DNA from: Paenibacillus_V sp046244365
Lineage (GTDB): Bacteria > Bacillota > Bacilli > Paenibacillales > NBRC-103111
Assembly: GCF_046244365.1 (NCBI RefSeq)
Contig: NZ_CP176395.1
Coordinates: forward strand, 2,108,001 to 2,172,000
DNA: 64,000 bases
Direction of reading: 5' to 3'
The position numbers and the translations under genes are program-made. Within the stretch, counting starts at the first letter, position 1, and every line of letters begins with the position of its first letter. Below the pieces are notes generated by a model. That model had not been told where the DNA came from. It ran no database searches and was given only the letters and a program-made list of their open reading frames with translations. Shown here piece by piece: positions 33,157 through 41,903 of this stretch.

Positions 33157-33996
33157 ATGATTTTCGATTGCCATACTCATTTATTCGGACACGGTCAAGT
33201 CAAAGGACCGACGCAAGCCGCCGTTAAGCGGTCCTGGGGCCCCGATCATGAAATGATCGCGACGCCCGAGCAGCATCAAGAAGCTTTTGCCGATTCGGAC
33301 GGCGCCATCGTCCTCGCTTTCGACGCGCCGGCTACCGGCATCGAAGTGCCGAACGAATATGTAGCCGAGTACGTGGCGAAGCACGGCAGCAAGTTTATCG
33401 GCTTCGCGAGCGTCGACCCGAACCGCGAGAACGCTCCGCGATTGCTGGAGGAAGCGATCCGAGGTCTTGGCTTGAAGGGCTTGAAGCTGGGGCCGATTTA
33501 TCAAAACTTTTATCCGGATGCCAAGGAGCATTTCGATTTATATAAGAAGGCTGACGAACTGAACATCCCGATCCTGATTCATCAGGGCACGTCGTTCGTA
33601 CCGGAAGGCTTCCTCGATGCATCCCGTCCGGCTGCTCTCGATCCGATCGCGAGAGCGTTCCCGAACCTGAAAATTTTGGTCGCGCATATGGGTCACCCCT
33701 GGGTAGACGAGTGCATCTCCGTCGTTCGCAAAAACACGAACATGTACATGGACGTTTCGGCGCTCGGCAGCCGTCCGTGGCAGTATTACAATGCGCTGGT
33801 GTCCGCGTGCGAATACGGGGTTACGCACAAAATTTTGTTCGGCTCCGACTTCCCGTTCTTCACGACGCAGAAAATGATCGACGCGACGCGCAACATCAAC
33901 CACCTGGTGGAGGGCACGAACCTGCCGCGCGTTCCGGAAAAAGTGATCGAAGACATCATCCACCGCAATACGCCGGAGATTTTGGGCCTGGTTTAA
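33157..33996 (+). CDS. amidohydrolase-2 family metal-dependent hydrolase
   Basis: 279 residues forming a TIM-barrel hydrolase. Metal ligands: DCHTH near the start (His6, His8), IHQG in the middle, AHMGHP, and the catalytic Asp in GSDFPF. Relatives act as decarboxylases or lactonases on sugar acids and aromatics. ATG 33157 follows GGAAG. It is the first gene downstream of the IclR-controlled promoter; the heparinase-like gene lies 333 bases on with its own promoter. Confidence 0.85.
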   Translation: MIFDCHTHLFGHGQVKGPTQAAVKRSWGPDHEMIATPEQHQEAFADSDGAIVLAFDAPATGIEVPNEYVAEYVAKHGSKFIGFASVDPNRENAPRLLEEAIRGLGLKGLKLGPIYQNFYPDAKEHFDLYKKADELNIPILIHQGTSFVPEGFLDASRPAALDPIARAFPNLKILVAHMGHPWVDECISVVRKNTNMYMDVSALGSRPWQYYNALVSACEYGVTHKILFGSDFPFFTTQKMIDATRNINHLVEGTNLPRVPEKVIEDIIHRNTPEILGLV

Positions 33997-34016
33997 GCGA
34001 TATCGTCACAAAGGGC

Positions 34017-34046
34017 TTGCCGATTGGCAAGCGTCTGGTTTATAAT
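34017..34046 (+). promoter_or_regulatory. promoter of the heparinase-like gene
   Basis: TTGCCG (34017-34022), 18-bp spacer, perfect TATAAT (34041-34046), implying a leader of about 275 bases. Confidence 0.6.
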
Positions 34047-34052
34047 TGCCGC

Positions 34053-34329
34053 AATTGGAAAGTAGAGCGTGTCCGTGGGTTTGTTTTGAGCAAATCCATG
34101 GACGAAAGCGGCTTTCGGCACGTAGTATCTTCAATAATCTACAGAAGCGCTTTCCGCGTGTTTGCTTCCGGGTGTCCAGAGGGCTGGCCCTTGGGGTCCT
34201 CCCTGGCAGGGAGGATTTAGGAGGGTGGAAACTCTTTAGGAGGGTTAAGACTCTCTATGATTGGAGACTCTCTATGATTGGAAACTCTCTAGGAGGGCGG
34301 ATCTCTCTTAGGAAGGGTGGAATCTACGA
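34053..34329 (+). promoter_or_regulatory. long structured leader of the heparinase-like gene
   Basis: Contains a 13-bp stem (34071-34083 with 34091-34103, two G-U pairs), a CGAAAG/CTTTCG hairpin (34103-34117), TCCTCCC/GGGAGGA (34197-34215) and four AGGAGGG-like motifs at 34219, 34238, 34291 and 34310. The CCTCCC can pair locally or with the downstream SD-like motifs. I match it to no known riboswitch. Confidence 0.5.
34231..34297 (+). repeat. tandem 17-19 bp direct repeats in the leader
   Basis: ACTCTCTATGATTGGAR occurs twice in tandem (34250, 34267), flanked by ACTCTTTAGGAGGG (34231) and ACTCTCTAGGAGGG (34284), so four related units. Confidence 0.75.
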
Positions 34330-37300
34330 ATGAAAACGCGCAGCACCGTATACACGCCGGATAAGGTGGCGGCTGCGAGACGAAACGTGCAAATATACGA
34401 TTGGGCGCGAACGCTGAAGGACGAAGCCGTACGCAAAGCGGAGCGGTATATCGCGTTAGGCCATGAATTTCTATGGCGGCTGGTTCCGCCGCAGACGCTT
34501 CCGAGAAGCTACGGGGTCAACCAGAAAGCGGGAAGTCCCGTTACCGGAAAAGCGATCGACCGATTCGGCAATTATCCGTATACCGGCGATCCGGCTTCGG
34601 CGCCTTGGAAAATCGTCGATCCGAGCAGCGGATTTACTTTCCCGACGAATGATTTTGCCGCGTATTATGAGAGCGGACTTGACGAGCAAGCCGTATTCCG
34701 GCCCGAGCTGGCGGACAGAACGCTGCTCATTAACGAACTTTATCCCGAAAAGGGTCCGCACTGGGGCGTCGACGACGGCTTCGGATGGGTAGACGAACAA
34801 GGTAACCGGTTCACGTTTATTGCGTATTACGTGCACTGGTTTTTATGGCACAATGAAAGTACCGGTATGATACAAGAATCAATAATCCGACTGCGCGATG
34901 CTTATCTTTACACGGGCGATACCCGCTATGCCCGAGCCGGAACGATTCTTCTCGACCGGGTTGCGGATATTTACCCGGAGCTCGATGTTTCCGTTTACGA
35001 TAAAACCGTCTACCTCAACTCGCACGGCGGGGAGACCGGACGGGGCAAGGCGGTCGGTTCGATATGGGAATCGGCCTTGGTGAAAGATTTTGTAAGCGCT
35101 TATGACGCTTTTTTTCCGGCGATGGACGATGGCGAAGCGATTCGCTTTTTGGCGGATAAAGCAGCCTCCTGCAAGCTTGCGAATGCGAAGAACAGCGCGG
35201 AAGCCATCCGCCGCAACATCGAGGACGGCATCGTCCGGCAAATATACCCTGCCGTTCGGACAGCCGCGATCTACGGCAATACGGGCTTTCATCAAAGCGC
35301 GCTGGCTCTTGCGGCCGTCGTATACGACACGCTGCCGGAAACGCGAGAGTGGCTGGATTTCATGCTGCAGCCGGGCGGACGGGAGAGCGAGCCTGATTGG
35401 CATGTGACAGGCGGCAATCTTGCGGCGGCTCTCGTGGGCGACGTGGACCGGGACGGGCACGGCGATGAGGCGGCGCCGCATTACAACAGGCTGTGGCTGA
35501 CGTCTTTTCAAACCGTGGCTGACATTTTGCAAGGCTACGACCGTTGTCCGGAGTTCGATCTGTACCGGCACGTCAAATATAAAAAAATGTACGCCGCTCC
35601 GTATCCGCTCCTGTTAAGCGGCAACTATACGGCGCAGATCGGAGATTCCGGCAAAACCGGCAATCCGGAGGCACCTACCCGGATACGCGAAGCGATCAAA
35701 GCGTTCGAGGCGTATGGCGATCCGATTCATGCGCAGATGGCTTATTTCCTGAACGGAAACAGCCTGGACGGTATCCATGGCGATGTATTTGCCGCCGATC
35801 CGGAGAGCATCGTCCGGCGGATCGATGAAGTGATCGGTTCACACGGTACGCTTCATTTGCCTAGCGTCAATCTGACCGGTTACGGCTTTGCCGCGCTTCG
35901 TGACGGCGAAGCCGCCACGGCACATGCAGCCGCCGGGCCCGGATCGAATCAGCCGAGCCCGCATACGATGCGCGACCTATGGCTGTATTACGGCAGAAGC
36001 TTCGGCCACGGCCACCGCGATACGCTCAATCTCGGGCTGCATGCGTTCGGACTGGATTTGGCGCCGGATCTCGGCTATCCGGAATTCGCGGACAGCAAGG
36101 ACCGTCATCGCTTCGAATGGGTCCACAATACGATCAGCCATAACACGGTGACGGTGGACCGCAGCAAGCAAAAGGCGCAGTGGAGCGGGAAGCCCCTTTC
36201 TTTCGACGACGGGACGCTCGTTAAGCTGATTGACGTCGAAGCGTCCGAGGTATATCCGCAAACCGGCCTTTATCGGCGAACGGCGGCGCTGATCCGCATT
36301 AACGGCGAGCACTCGTATATCGTCGATCTGTTCCGGGTTAAGGGCGGAGCCGAGCATGTTTACAGCTTTCACGGTCCCGAAGGGGAAGCGTCTTCGGAAG
36401 GACTGACGTTGCAAGCGCAGCGTTCCGGAACGTATGCCGGTCCGGACGTGGAGTATGGGGTTCGGCCGGATAGTAAGGAAGGTCCGGGTTATGAAGGCAG
36501 CGGCTTTCACTATTTGCATCAAGTTCGCCATGACGAGGCGCCGGGCGACACGTTCGCCGTGGATTGGACCGCGGTCGACACTTGGGGGATGCTGGAGCGG
36601 CCTGGGCCGGTTCATCTGCGGTTGACAATGCTTGGGGACTATGACCGCGTCTCTCTGGCGGAAGGCATTCCGCCGCGCAACAAGCCGGGCAACCCGCAAA
36701 GCCTCACCTATGTGCTAGCGAAGCGCCATTCGGGAGAGACGGCTCTGGAAAGCCTGTTCTCGGCGATTATCGAACCGTATCGCGAGCAGCGCATGATCCG
36801 CGCGGTTCACGCGCTTCCCGTTCGAGAAGAAGAGAGTGGAAGGCTGCCGCAGGAGCTTGAGATCAGAGCCGTTTGCGTCGAGCTGGCGAACGGACGGATC
36901 GATATTATCGTCAGCGCCCTGCATGAAGACCGTACGTACCGAATAGGAGATAAGCTTGTTTTTCGCGGCAGCTTCGGCGTTTATAGCGAACGGGAGGGCC
37001 GACCGGTGCAAGCTTACCTTCATGACGGAACCTTGCTCGGCCCTGCCGCTTCTCCAGTCGTCAACGAGCAGACCTCTCGTTTGGAAGGCATCGTCTCCGA
37101 TTTTACGAAGGAGCTTTCCGATAAGAACGAGATCGTCGTTCGCATGAATACTCGGGGCGTGGAGCCGGGGAAGCTTGCCGGGCGAACGATTTATGTGACC
37201 GGCGGCGTGCCTCAGGCAGCCTACGAAATCAAGGGCGCGGCTTATGCCGGTATCGGGGAAGACGCGGAAAGAACGATCCGGCTGGATATTGGCGATGCCG

Positions 37301-37416
37301 TCCTGGTTCGCCGGTATGCCGACAGCCGGGACATGGAGAAGGGCTTTCTTTACGATATTGCCGAAGGCTCGCCATTTCGCATTCCGCTGACTTATGAGGC
37401 TGCTTTTGACGCGTGA
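34330..37416 (+). CDS. heparinase II/III-like polysaccharide lyase
   Basis: 1028 residues. The N-terminal half (about 100-480) is helical as in the alpha/alpha toroid of heparinase II/III enzymes; the central part has YYGRSFGHGHRDTLNLGLHA (about 554-573) and NTISHNTVTVD, the family's catalytic and metal-site region, followed by a beta-sandwich. Such lyases cleave uronic-acid-containing glycans. No signal peptide is present at ATG 34330, so it probably acts on imported oligosaccharides, in keeping with the ABC importer downstream. The SD (AGGAAGGG) lies 12 bases before the ATG. Specific substrate unknown. Confidence 0.85.
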   Translation: MKTRSTVYTPDKVAAARRNVQIYDWARTLKDEAVRKAERYIALGHEFLWRLVPPQTLPRSYGVNQKAGSPVTGKAIDRFGNYPYTGDPASAPWKIVDPSSGFTFPTNDFAAYYESGLDEQAVFRPELADRTLLINELYPEKGPHWGVDDGFGWVDEQGNRFTFIAYYVHWFLWHNESTGMIQESIIRLRDAYLYTGDTRYARAGTILLDRVADIYPELDVSVYDKTVYLNSHGGETGRGKAVGSIWESALVKDFVSAYDAFFPAMDDGEAIRFLADKAASCKLANAKNSAEAIRRNIEDGIVRQIYPAVRTAAIYGNTGFHQSALALAAVVYDTLPETREWLDFMLQPGGRESEPDWHVTGGNLAAALVGDVDRDGHGDEAAPHYNRLWLTSFQTVADILQGYDRCPEFDLYRHVKYKKMYAAPYPLLLSGNYTAQIGDSGKTGNPEAPTRIREAIKAFEAYGDPIHAQMAYFLNGNSLDGIHGDVFAADPESIVRRIDEVIGSHGTLHLPSVNLTGYGFAALRDGEAATAHAAAGPGSNQPSPHTMRDLWLYYGRSFGHGHRDTLNLGLHAFGLDLAPDLGYPEFADSKDRHRFEWVHNTISHNTVTVDRSKQKAQWSGKPLSFDDGTLVKLIDVEASEVYPQTGLYRRTAALIRINGEHSYIVDLFRVKGGAEHVYSFHGPEGEASSEGLTLQAQRSGTYAGPDVEYGVRPDSKEGPGYEGSGFHYLHQVRHDEAPGDTFAVDWTAVDTWGMLERPGPVHLRLTMLGDYDRVSLAEGIPPRNKPGNPQSLTYVLAKRHSGETALESLFSAIIEPYREQRMIRAVHALPVREEESGRLPQELEIRAVCVELANGRIDIIVSALHEDRTYRIGDKLVFRGSFGVYSEREGRPVQAYLHDGTLLGPAASPVVNEQTSRLEGIVSDFTKELSDKNEIVVRMNTRGVEPGKLAGRTIYVTGGVPQAAYEIKGAAYAGIGEDAERTIRLDIGDAVLVRRYADSRDMEKGFLYDIAEGSPFRIPLTYEAAFDA

Positions 37417-37452
37417 CAACGCAAGCTTGACCGTTTAATATGGATGTACGTG

Positions 37453-37481
37453 CCCGATGCCGCAGGCGGATCGGGTTTTTC
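37453..37481 (+). terminator. terminator of the heparinase-like gene
   Basis: CCCGAT and ATCGGG pair with a short inner CCG/CGG, followed by TTTTTC. Confidence 0.8.
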
Positions 37482-37520
37482 CTACAAACCTGATCCGACA
37501 CCCTAGAGGAGGGGCCAACG

Positions 37521-39788
37521 ATGCGCATGCGGCTGTCGAGGCTGACGTTTAAGCAGAAATTGATCATATTTTCGGTCATTATCAGCACATTACCCGTGCT
37601 CATTTTAGGCTTGTCCTCCTCGTACATCGTTCAGAAGAGCATTCAGGAAGAGGTCGATACGAACCATCAGACCGTCCTGAAGCAAATCGAATTCCAATTG
37701 AACAATTTCGTGAAAAACCTGCAAATATCTGCTCTGTCCATCGCCTCGGACAAGACGATCGAGAAAGCGATGCAGCTGCCTCCTCCATCGGACAATCTAT
37801 CCCAAACGCTGGAAATGACCGACGTGCTGATCAAGCACCAGAGCTTCTCATCGATTCGTTTCACCGCTTCCCTAATCTACAAAAAGTACGATTTCGCTTT
37901 CTCCAACAAATCGCCCCGTTTTTTTTATGAAATTATGGAAAAGGTACAGCCGCAATTCAACGCGACGTTCATGGTTACGCCGAATACGTACGTCAATCAG
38001 GACGAGCTGCTGTTGTTCTCGCCGGTGCCTAGGCATACTTACTACACGGACGGCATTCTTGTGCTGCACGTCACGATTCGGGAGCTTACGACCTTTCTTG
38101 AGAAACTGACGTTCGGCCATCGCAGCAAGGTGTTTATCGTCGATGAAACCGGACGCATTATCGTCAGTCAAAATAAAGACGAAATCGGAACGAAGCTTGC
38201 CGATACGAACGACCTGTATCATTTTTGGAAAGACCCGGAGGGCTTTCAGGGATCGTTCGTGCTTAAGGGCGAGAACTATAAACTGACGGCGCAAACATCC
38301 TCGCTCAATAACTGGACGTATATAGCGATGACGCCGATCAGCGAGTTTACCGAAAAGTCGGATAATATCCGGCATCTGACCTGGCTTTTGTTCGCGGGCA
38401 TTGCCCTTGTTTGGACGGCGATCGCCTTTATCGGCTCAAGCCGGTTGTATTTCCCGATCGAACGGATGCTCCGCCGGTTTACGGACGAGCATAAGCTGGA
38501 CCGGACGGGCAAGGAAGGGCTGGAGGCGATCGATTCGATGATGAAGCAGATGGCGCTGAACAATATCGACTTGCAAAAAAAGCTGAATGAGCATATGCCC
38601 TATTTGCGGGAAAGCTTGTTTCATCATTTGCTGCGCGGCGAAATGTCCGAGAAGGAGTTTATGCAGAAGACCGAGCAGCTGGACCTTCCGTTCACGGGCT
38701 CGCATTTTGCCGTTTGCGTCTCTACCGTGGACGATTACAACCTTTTTATTCAAACGTATCCGCAAAAGGACCGTTCGCTGATTCATTTTGCCCTTCGTAA
38801 AATATTGGAGGAAACCTGCGAGAACGAGCTGCCGTGTTTGACGTTCAGCTTCCAGCCCGGGCAAGTGACCGCCCTGTTCGGGTTGAAGGCGGATACCGAA
38901 GGCGTCGAGCAGAAGCTGGTCATGTTGATGGATCGTTTCCGCGAAAACGTACGCGAATATTTCCGGTTCACGGTGAGCGTAGCGATTAGCCGTCCGCGTA
39001 TTGGCTTCGGCGGAACGCAAGCTTGCTTCCAGGAGGCGGTCGGGCTGCTGGGGCACCGGCTGCTGCTGGGCTCCAACGTAACCATTATGGACCGGCAGAT
39101 CGCGCCGTCCATGAAGCAATCGGGCCGCGCGCTGGTGCAGGGAATGAAGGACATGGCGCACAGCCTGCTCAACGGCAAAACGAGCGATGCGATCGATCAG
39201 CTTGATTCGCTCATCGCAACGGTCGCCAAAGGAGCATACAGCTCGGAGATGGCAACCGGTCTGTTTTCCTATTTGCTCGGCGAGCTTGATTATTTCATGA
39301 ACGAGCTGGATTGCAGCTTGGACGATTTCTTTCAAGAAGATCTCTATAAGCGGCTCACCTCGCTGAACACGCTGCAGGAAGTGCGCGACTGGCTGGCCGG
39401 GACGGTGTTTCCGGAAATCGTCAGCAAGCTGGAAACCTACAACGTTTCCAAGCAAAAGCGGCTGATTCAGCAGGTGCTGATCGACATCCACGAGCATTTC
39501 GAGACCGATCTGTCGCTGCAGCAGACGGCGGAGCAGTTTCAGCTTCATCCGTCCCAGCTTAGCCGCATGTTTAAAGAAGTCACCGGCATGAATTTTATCG
39601 ATTATTTAATTCAATTCCGGATGCGCAAAGCAGCCGAATGGCTGGCGCATAGCCAGCTCCCGATCAAGGACATCGCCGATCGGCTTCGTTATTCGTCGGT
39701 GCAGAACTTCAGCAGGGTATTCAAGCAAATCATCGGGGTGCCGCCGGGCGAGTACCGGAAGCAGCATCAAGCTTCAGCCGAAACATAG
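37521..39788 (+). CDS. AraC-family regulator with membrane Cache sensor
   Basis: 755 residues. TM1 at about 13-35, an extracellular Cache-like domain to about 285, TM2 at about 288-312, a long cytoplasmic linker, and a C-terminal AraC/XylS double helix-turn-helix (about 655-748, ending FSRVFKQIIGVPPGEYRK). This one-component class senses an external sugar and activates the adjacent importer. ATG 37521 follows GGAGGGG. It precedes the binding-protein gene by 256 bases; a GC-rich hairpin at 39797-39818 marks its 3' end. Confidence 0.9.
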   Translation: MRMRLSRLTFKQKLIIFSVIISTLPVLILGLSSSYIVQKSIQEEVDTNHQTVLKQIEFQLNNFVKNLQISALSIASDKTIEKAMQLPPPSDNLSQTLEMTDVLIKHQSFSSIRFTASLIYKKYDFAFSNKSPRFFYEIMEKVQPQFNATFMVTPNTYVNQDELLLFSPVPRHTYYTDGILVLHVTIRELTTFLEKLTFGHRSKVFIVDETGRIIVSQNKDEIGTKLADTNDLYHFWKDPEGFQGSFVLKGENYKLTAQTSSLNNWTYIAMTPISEFTEKSDNIRHLTWLLFAGIALVWTAIAFIGSSRLYFPIERMLRRFTDEHKLDRTGKEGLEAIDSMMKQMALNNIDLQKKLNEHMPYLRESLFHHLLRGEMSEKEFMQKTEQLDLPFTGSHFAVCVSTVDDYNLFIQTYPQKDRSLIHFALRKILEETCENELPCLTFSFQPGQVTALFGLKADTEGVEQKLVMLMDRFRENVREYFRFTVSVAISRPRIGFGGTQACFQEAVGLLGHRLLLGSNVTIMDRQIAPSMKQSGRALVQGMKDMAHSLLNGKTSDAIDQLDSLIATVAKGAYSSEMATGLFSYLLGELDYFMNELDCSLDDFFQEDLYKRLTSLNTLQEVRDWLAGTVFPEIVSKLETYNVSKQKRLIQQVLIDIHEHFETDLSLQQTAEQFQLHPSQLSRMFKEVTGMNFIDYLIQFRMRKAAEWLAHSQLPIKDIADRLRYSSVQNFSRVFKQIIGVPPGEYRKQHQASAET

Positions 39789-39796
39789 CAAACATT

Positions 39797-39818
39797 GGCG
39801 CCGGCCCGTTCCGGCGTC
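39797..39818 (+). terminator. GC-rich hairpin after the AraC-type gene
   Basis: GGCGCCGG pairs with CCGGCGTC around CCCGTT. No T-run follows, so termination efficiency is doubtful. Confidence 0.4.
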
Positions 39819-39959
39819 ATCCAATTGTCCGTGTCGCGCGATCGGCGAGGACTGCATTGTCGTTACAAGTAGGGAAAAGGCCGCCGTTGTGCGGTTTTTG
39901 CTTTTTCTTTGTATGACAAATCTTTATCCATGTTTGATTGCGCCGTTAAAAACGGAACA

Positions 39960-39989
39960 TTGCGCGTATAAAAACGCTTTCACTATAGT
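39960..39989 (+). promoter_or_regulatory. promoter with overlapping cre (CcpA) site
   Basis: TTGCGC (39960-39965), 18-bp spacer, TATAGT (39984-39989). Within the spacer, TAAAAACGCTTTCA (39969-39982) matches the catabolite-response consensus TGWAANCGNTNWCA at every fixed base but the second. CcpA binding here would block the promoter when preferred sugars are present. Confidence 0.7.
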
Positions 39990-40044
39990 AAGGGCAGATA
40001 AGTCGATCAGCCTTATCGCAAACGAGAACGAGAGGGGTAAAGCT

Positions 40045-41658
40045 ATGAAATCGATCAACAAAAAGATGATGCTGGTTTCGCTTAGCACGACGCTTGCGGC
40101 GGGAACGCTGCTTGCTGCTTGCGGAGGCAAGGATTCGGGAACGACCGGTGCAAGCGGCAGTCCGAGCGGCAGCGCGAGCACTTCGCCTTCGGCGGCTCCG
40201 GTCAACAAGAATATTAATATTCTGTTGTCCAATGCAGGTGCCAAGTACCCGCAGGAGATGAAGGAAGACGACAAGTACATTAAAGAATTGTCGAAGCAGT
40301 CGGGCTACAACCTGAAGTTCGATTTCCTTAACCACCCGGAATACAAGCAGCAGTTGACGGTTCGTTTCGCTTCTGGCGATCTTCCTGATCTGATCCGTAC
40401 GGACAGCATTACCGACTCGGCTCATCCGGGTGCCGTAGAGCAAGGGGTATTTAAAGAACTCGGACCGCTGATCGACAAATACGGACCGAACATTAAGAAG
40501 AAAATCCCTCAGCAAGCATGGGATAGCCCGAGCGTATCGAAGGACGGTAAAATTTACGCAATACCGGCGCTCGCCCAATTCATGTCGAACCGCGTCATGT
40601 ACATTCGCCAGGACTGGCTCGATAAGCTCGGCATGAAGCAGCCTAAGACGCTCGACGAATGGGTCAAATATTTCGAAGCGATCAAAGGCAAGGATTTGAA
40701 CGGCGACGGCGATCCGAACAACGAGTACGGCTTCTACGTTCGCGAGAACATGATTTACGGCGATGTGTTCTTCTCCGAATTCGGCGCGCATCCGGGCATG
40801 TGGTATAACGTAAACGGCACGATGACGCCTGGGATGATCAAGCCGGAAATGAAAGAAGCGATCAAGTTCTGGAAGATGATGTACGACAAAGGCTACGTCA
40901 ACCCGAACCTGTTTACGAACAAAGGCGCGGACTGGGTCGCAGGCATCAAGAAGGGGCAAGCGGGCTCTTGGAAGTATGACATCACCAGCTATCCGACAAC
41001 GTGGACGCCCAGCAACTTCGTCAATCAGTCGAATGTCAAAATCGATGTCGTAGGCGCCCCGCAAGGTCCGAAGGGCGGCGGACTGGAGACGGAAAACTCG
41101 CAAATCAACTTCGTTTGGGTGATCCCGAACAAGTCGAAGCAAGCGGAGGAAGTCATCAAGTTCCTGAACTGGGCATGGTCGGACGAGGCGGAGAACTTCT
41201 TCTCCTTCGGGATCAAAGGCACCAACTATACCGAAGAAGCCGGTAAAATCAAATGGGATCCGAAAGCGGATGTCAACAACGAATCCGGTCCTGCAGGCTC
41301 GTCGACGTTCTACCAGCTGATCATCAACCCTCGCGGCGACGGCCGGATGTCCTCGAAGCTGATCGACATCAATCCGGAATCGGAAATGCTGAAGAAGGGC
41401 GTCAAAATCGCTTCCGAGAACATCCTTAAAAACGACGGCTTGTTCATGCCTTCTCTGCAATCGCTGGCTACAAAGCCGGAGCTGTCGATCGGCTTCCAAG
41501 CGGGCAACATGTTCCTCGATATGTTCGCCAAAGCCGTTACCGGCAAGGAAGATGTCGACAAAGCGTTCGATACGTTCGTAGCCGAGTGGAAGAAGCGCGG
41601 TGGCGAAGCGGCGATGAAGGAAGCAACCAACTGGTACAACAATAAGAAGAAAAAATAA
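40045..41658 (+). CDS. carbohydrate ABC importer substrate-binding lipoprotein
   Basis: 537 residues. Signal peptide with lipobox LLAAC (Cys26), a low-complexity Ser/Gly/Ala linker (about 30-53), then a family-1-type binding domain with DLNGDGDPNNEYGF and aromatic patches. ATG 40045 has GAGAGGGG before it; the upstream in-frame extension lacks a signal sequence and covers the promoter. It feeds the two permeases downstream. A terminator-like stem between it and the permeases would raise its yield relative to them. Confidence 0.92.
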   Translation: MKSINKKMMLVSLSTTLAAGTLLAACGGKDSGTTGASGSPSGSASTSPSAAPVNKNINILLSNAGAKYPQEMKEDDKYIKELSKQSGYNLKFDFLNHPEYKQQLTVRFASGDLPDLIRTDSITDSAHPGAVEQGVFKELGPLIDKYGPNIKKKIPQQAWDSPSVSKDGKIYAIPALAQFMSNRVMYIRQDWLDKLGMKQPKTLDEWVKYFEAIKGKDLNGDGDPNNEYGFYVRENMIYGDVFFSEFGAHPGMWYNVNGTMTPGMIKPEMKEAIKFWKMMYDKGYVNPNLFTNKGADWVAGIKKGQAGSWKYDITSYPTTWTPSNFVNQSNVKIDVVGAPQGPKGGGLETENSQINFVWVIPNKSKQAEEVIKFLNWAWSDEAENFFSFGIKGTNYTEEAGKIKWDPKADVNNESGPAGSSTFYQLIINPRGDGRMSSKLIDINPESEMLKKGVKIASENILKNDGLFMPSLQSLATKPELSIGFQAGNMFLDMFAKAVTGKEDVDKAFDTFVAEWKKRGGEAAMKEATNWYNNKKKK

Positions 41659-41688
41659 TAATATCTCGACTTCGCAAGAAGCGCCCGG

Positions 41689-41721
41689 AATGCCGGCCCG
41701 GTCAGCGGGCCGGCATTTCTT
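41689..41721 (+). terminator. intra-operon terminator/attenuator
   Basis: AATGCCGGCCCG and CGGGCCGGCATT form a perfect 12-bp stem around GTCAG, followed by TCTTAAA. The short T-run suggests partial read-through to the permeases or mRNA 3'-end protection. Confidence 0.75.
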
Positions 41722-41756
41722 AAAGTCTCAGTATATCCCCCGCTGATTGTTCGACT

Positions 41757-41802
41757 TCTCGGTAAACGCGCCGTCAAAAGACGGCGAAGCCGTTGTTCCT
41801 TG
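41757..41802 (+). repeat. dispersed intergenic repeat, copy B
   Basis: TCTCGGTAAACGCGC, then GACGGCGAAGCCGTT and TTCCTTGG; same order and wording as copy A at 19701-19751 with small gaps. Confidence 0.6.
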
Positions 41803-41903
41803 GGGGGCTTGTATAGACATGCCCATTTTTACTCTGCGCTCATTGTAAATAACCAAGCATCACGTCACTTTGCAGGAATCAGTTTTTTGAAGGAGGAACC
41901 ATC

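Noticed and set aside
34200..34329. T-box riboswitch, suggested by AGGGTGGAA before the heparinase-like gene
   Set aside because: The T-box core AGGGTGGNACCGCG is not completed, there is no terminator/antiterminator pair, and the downstream gene is not an amino-acid gene.
38436..39548. 370-codon minus-strand frame opposite the AraC-type regulator
   Set aside because: Shadow frame; the plus strand has clear sensor and helix-turn-helix motifs.
39946..41499. 517-codon minus-strand frame opposite the binding lipoprotein
   Set aside because: Shadow of codon usage; no domain, and it would overlap the cre/promoter region.
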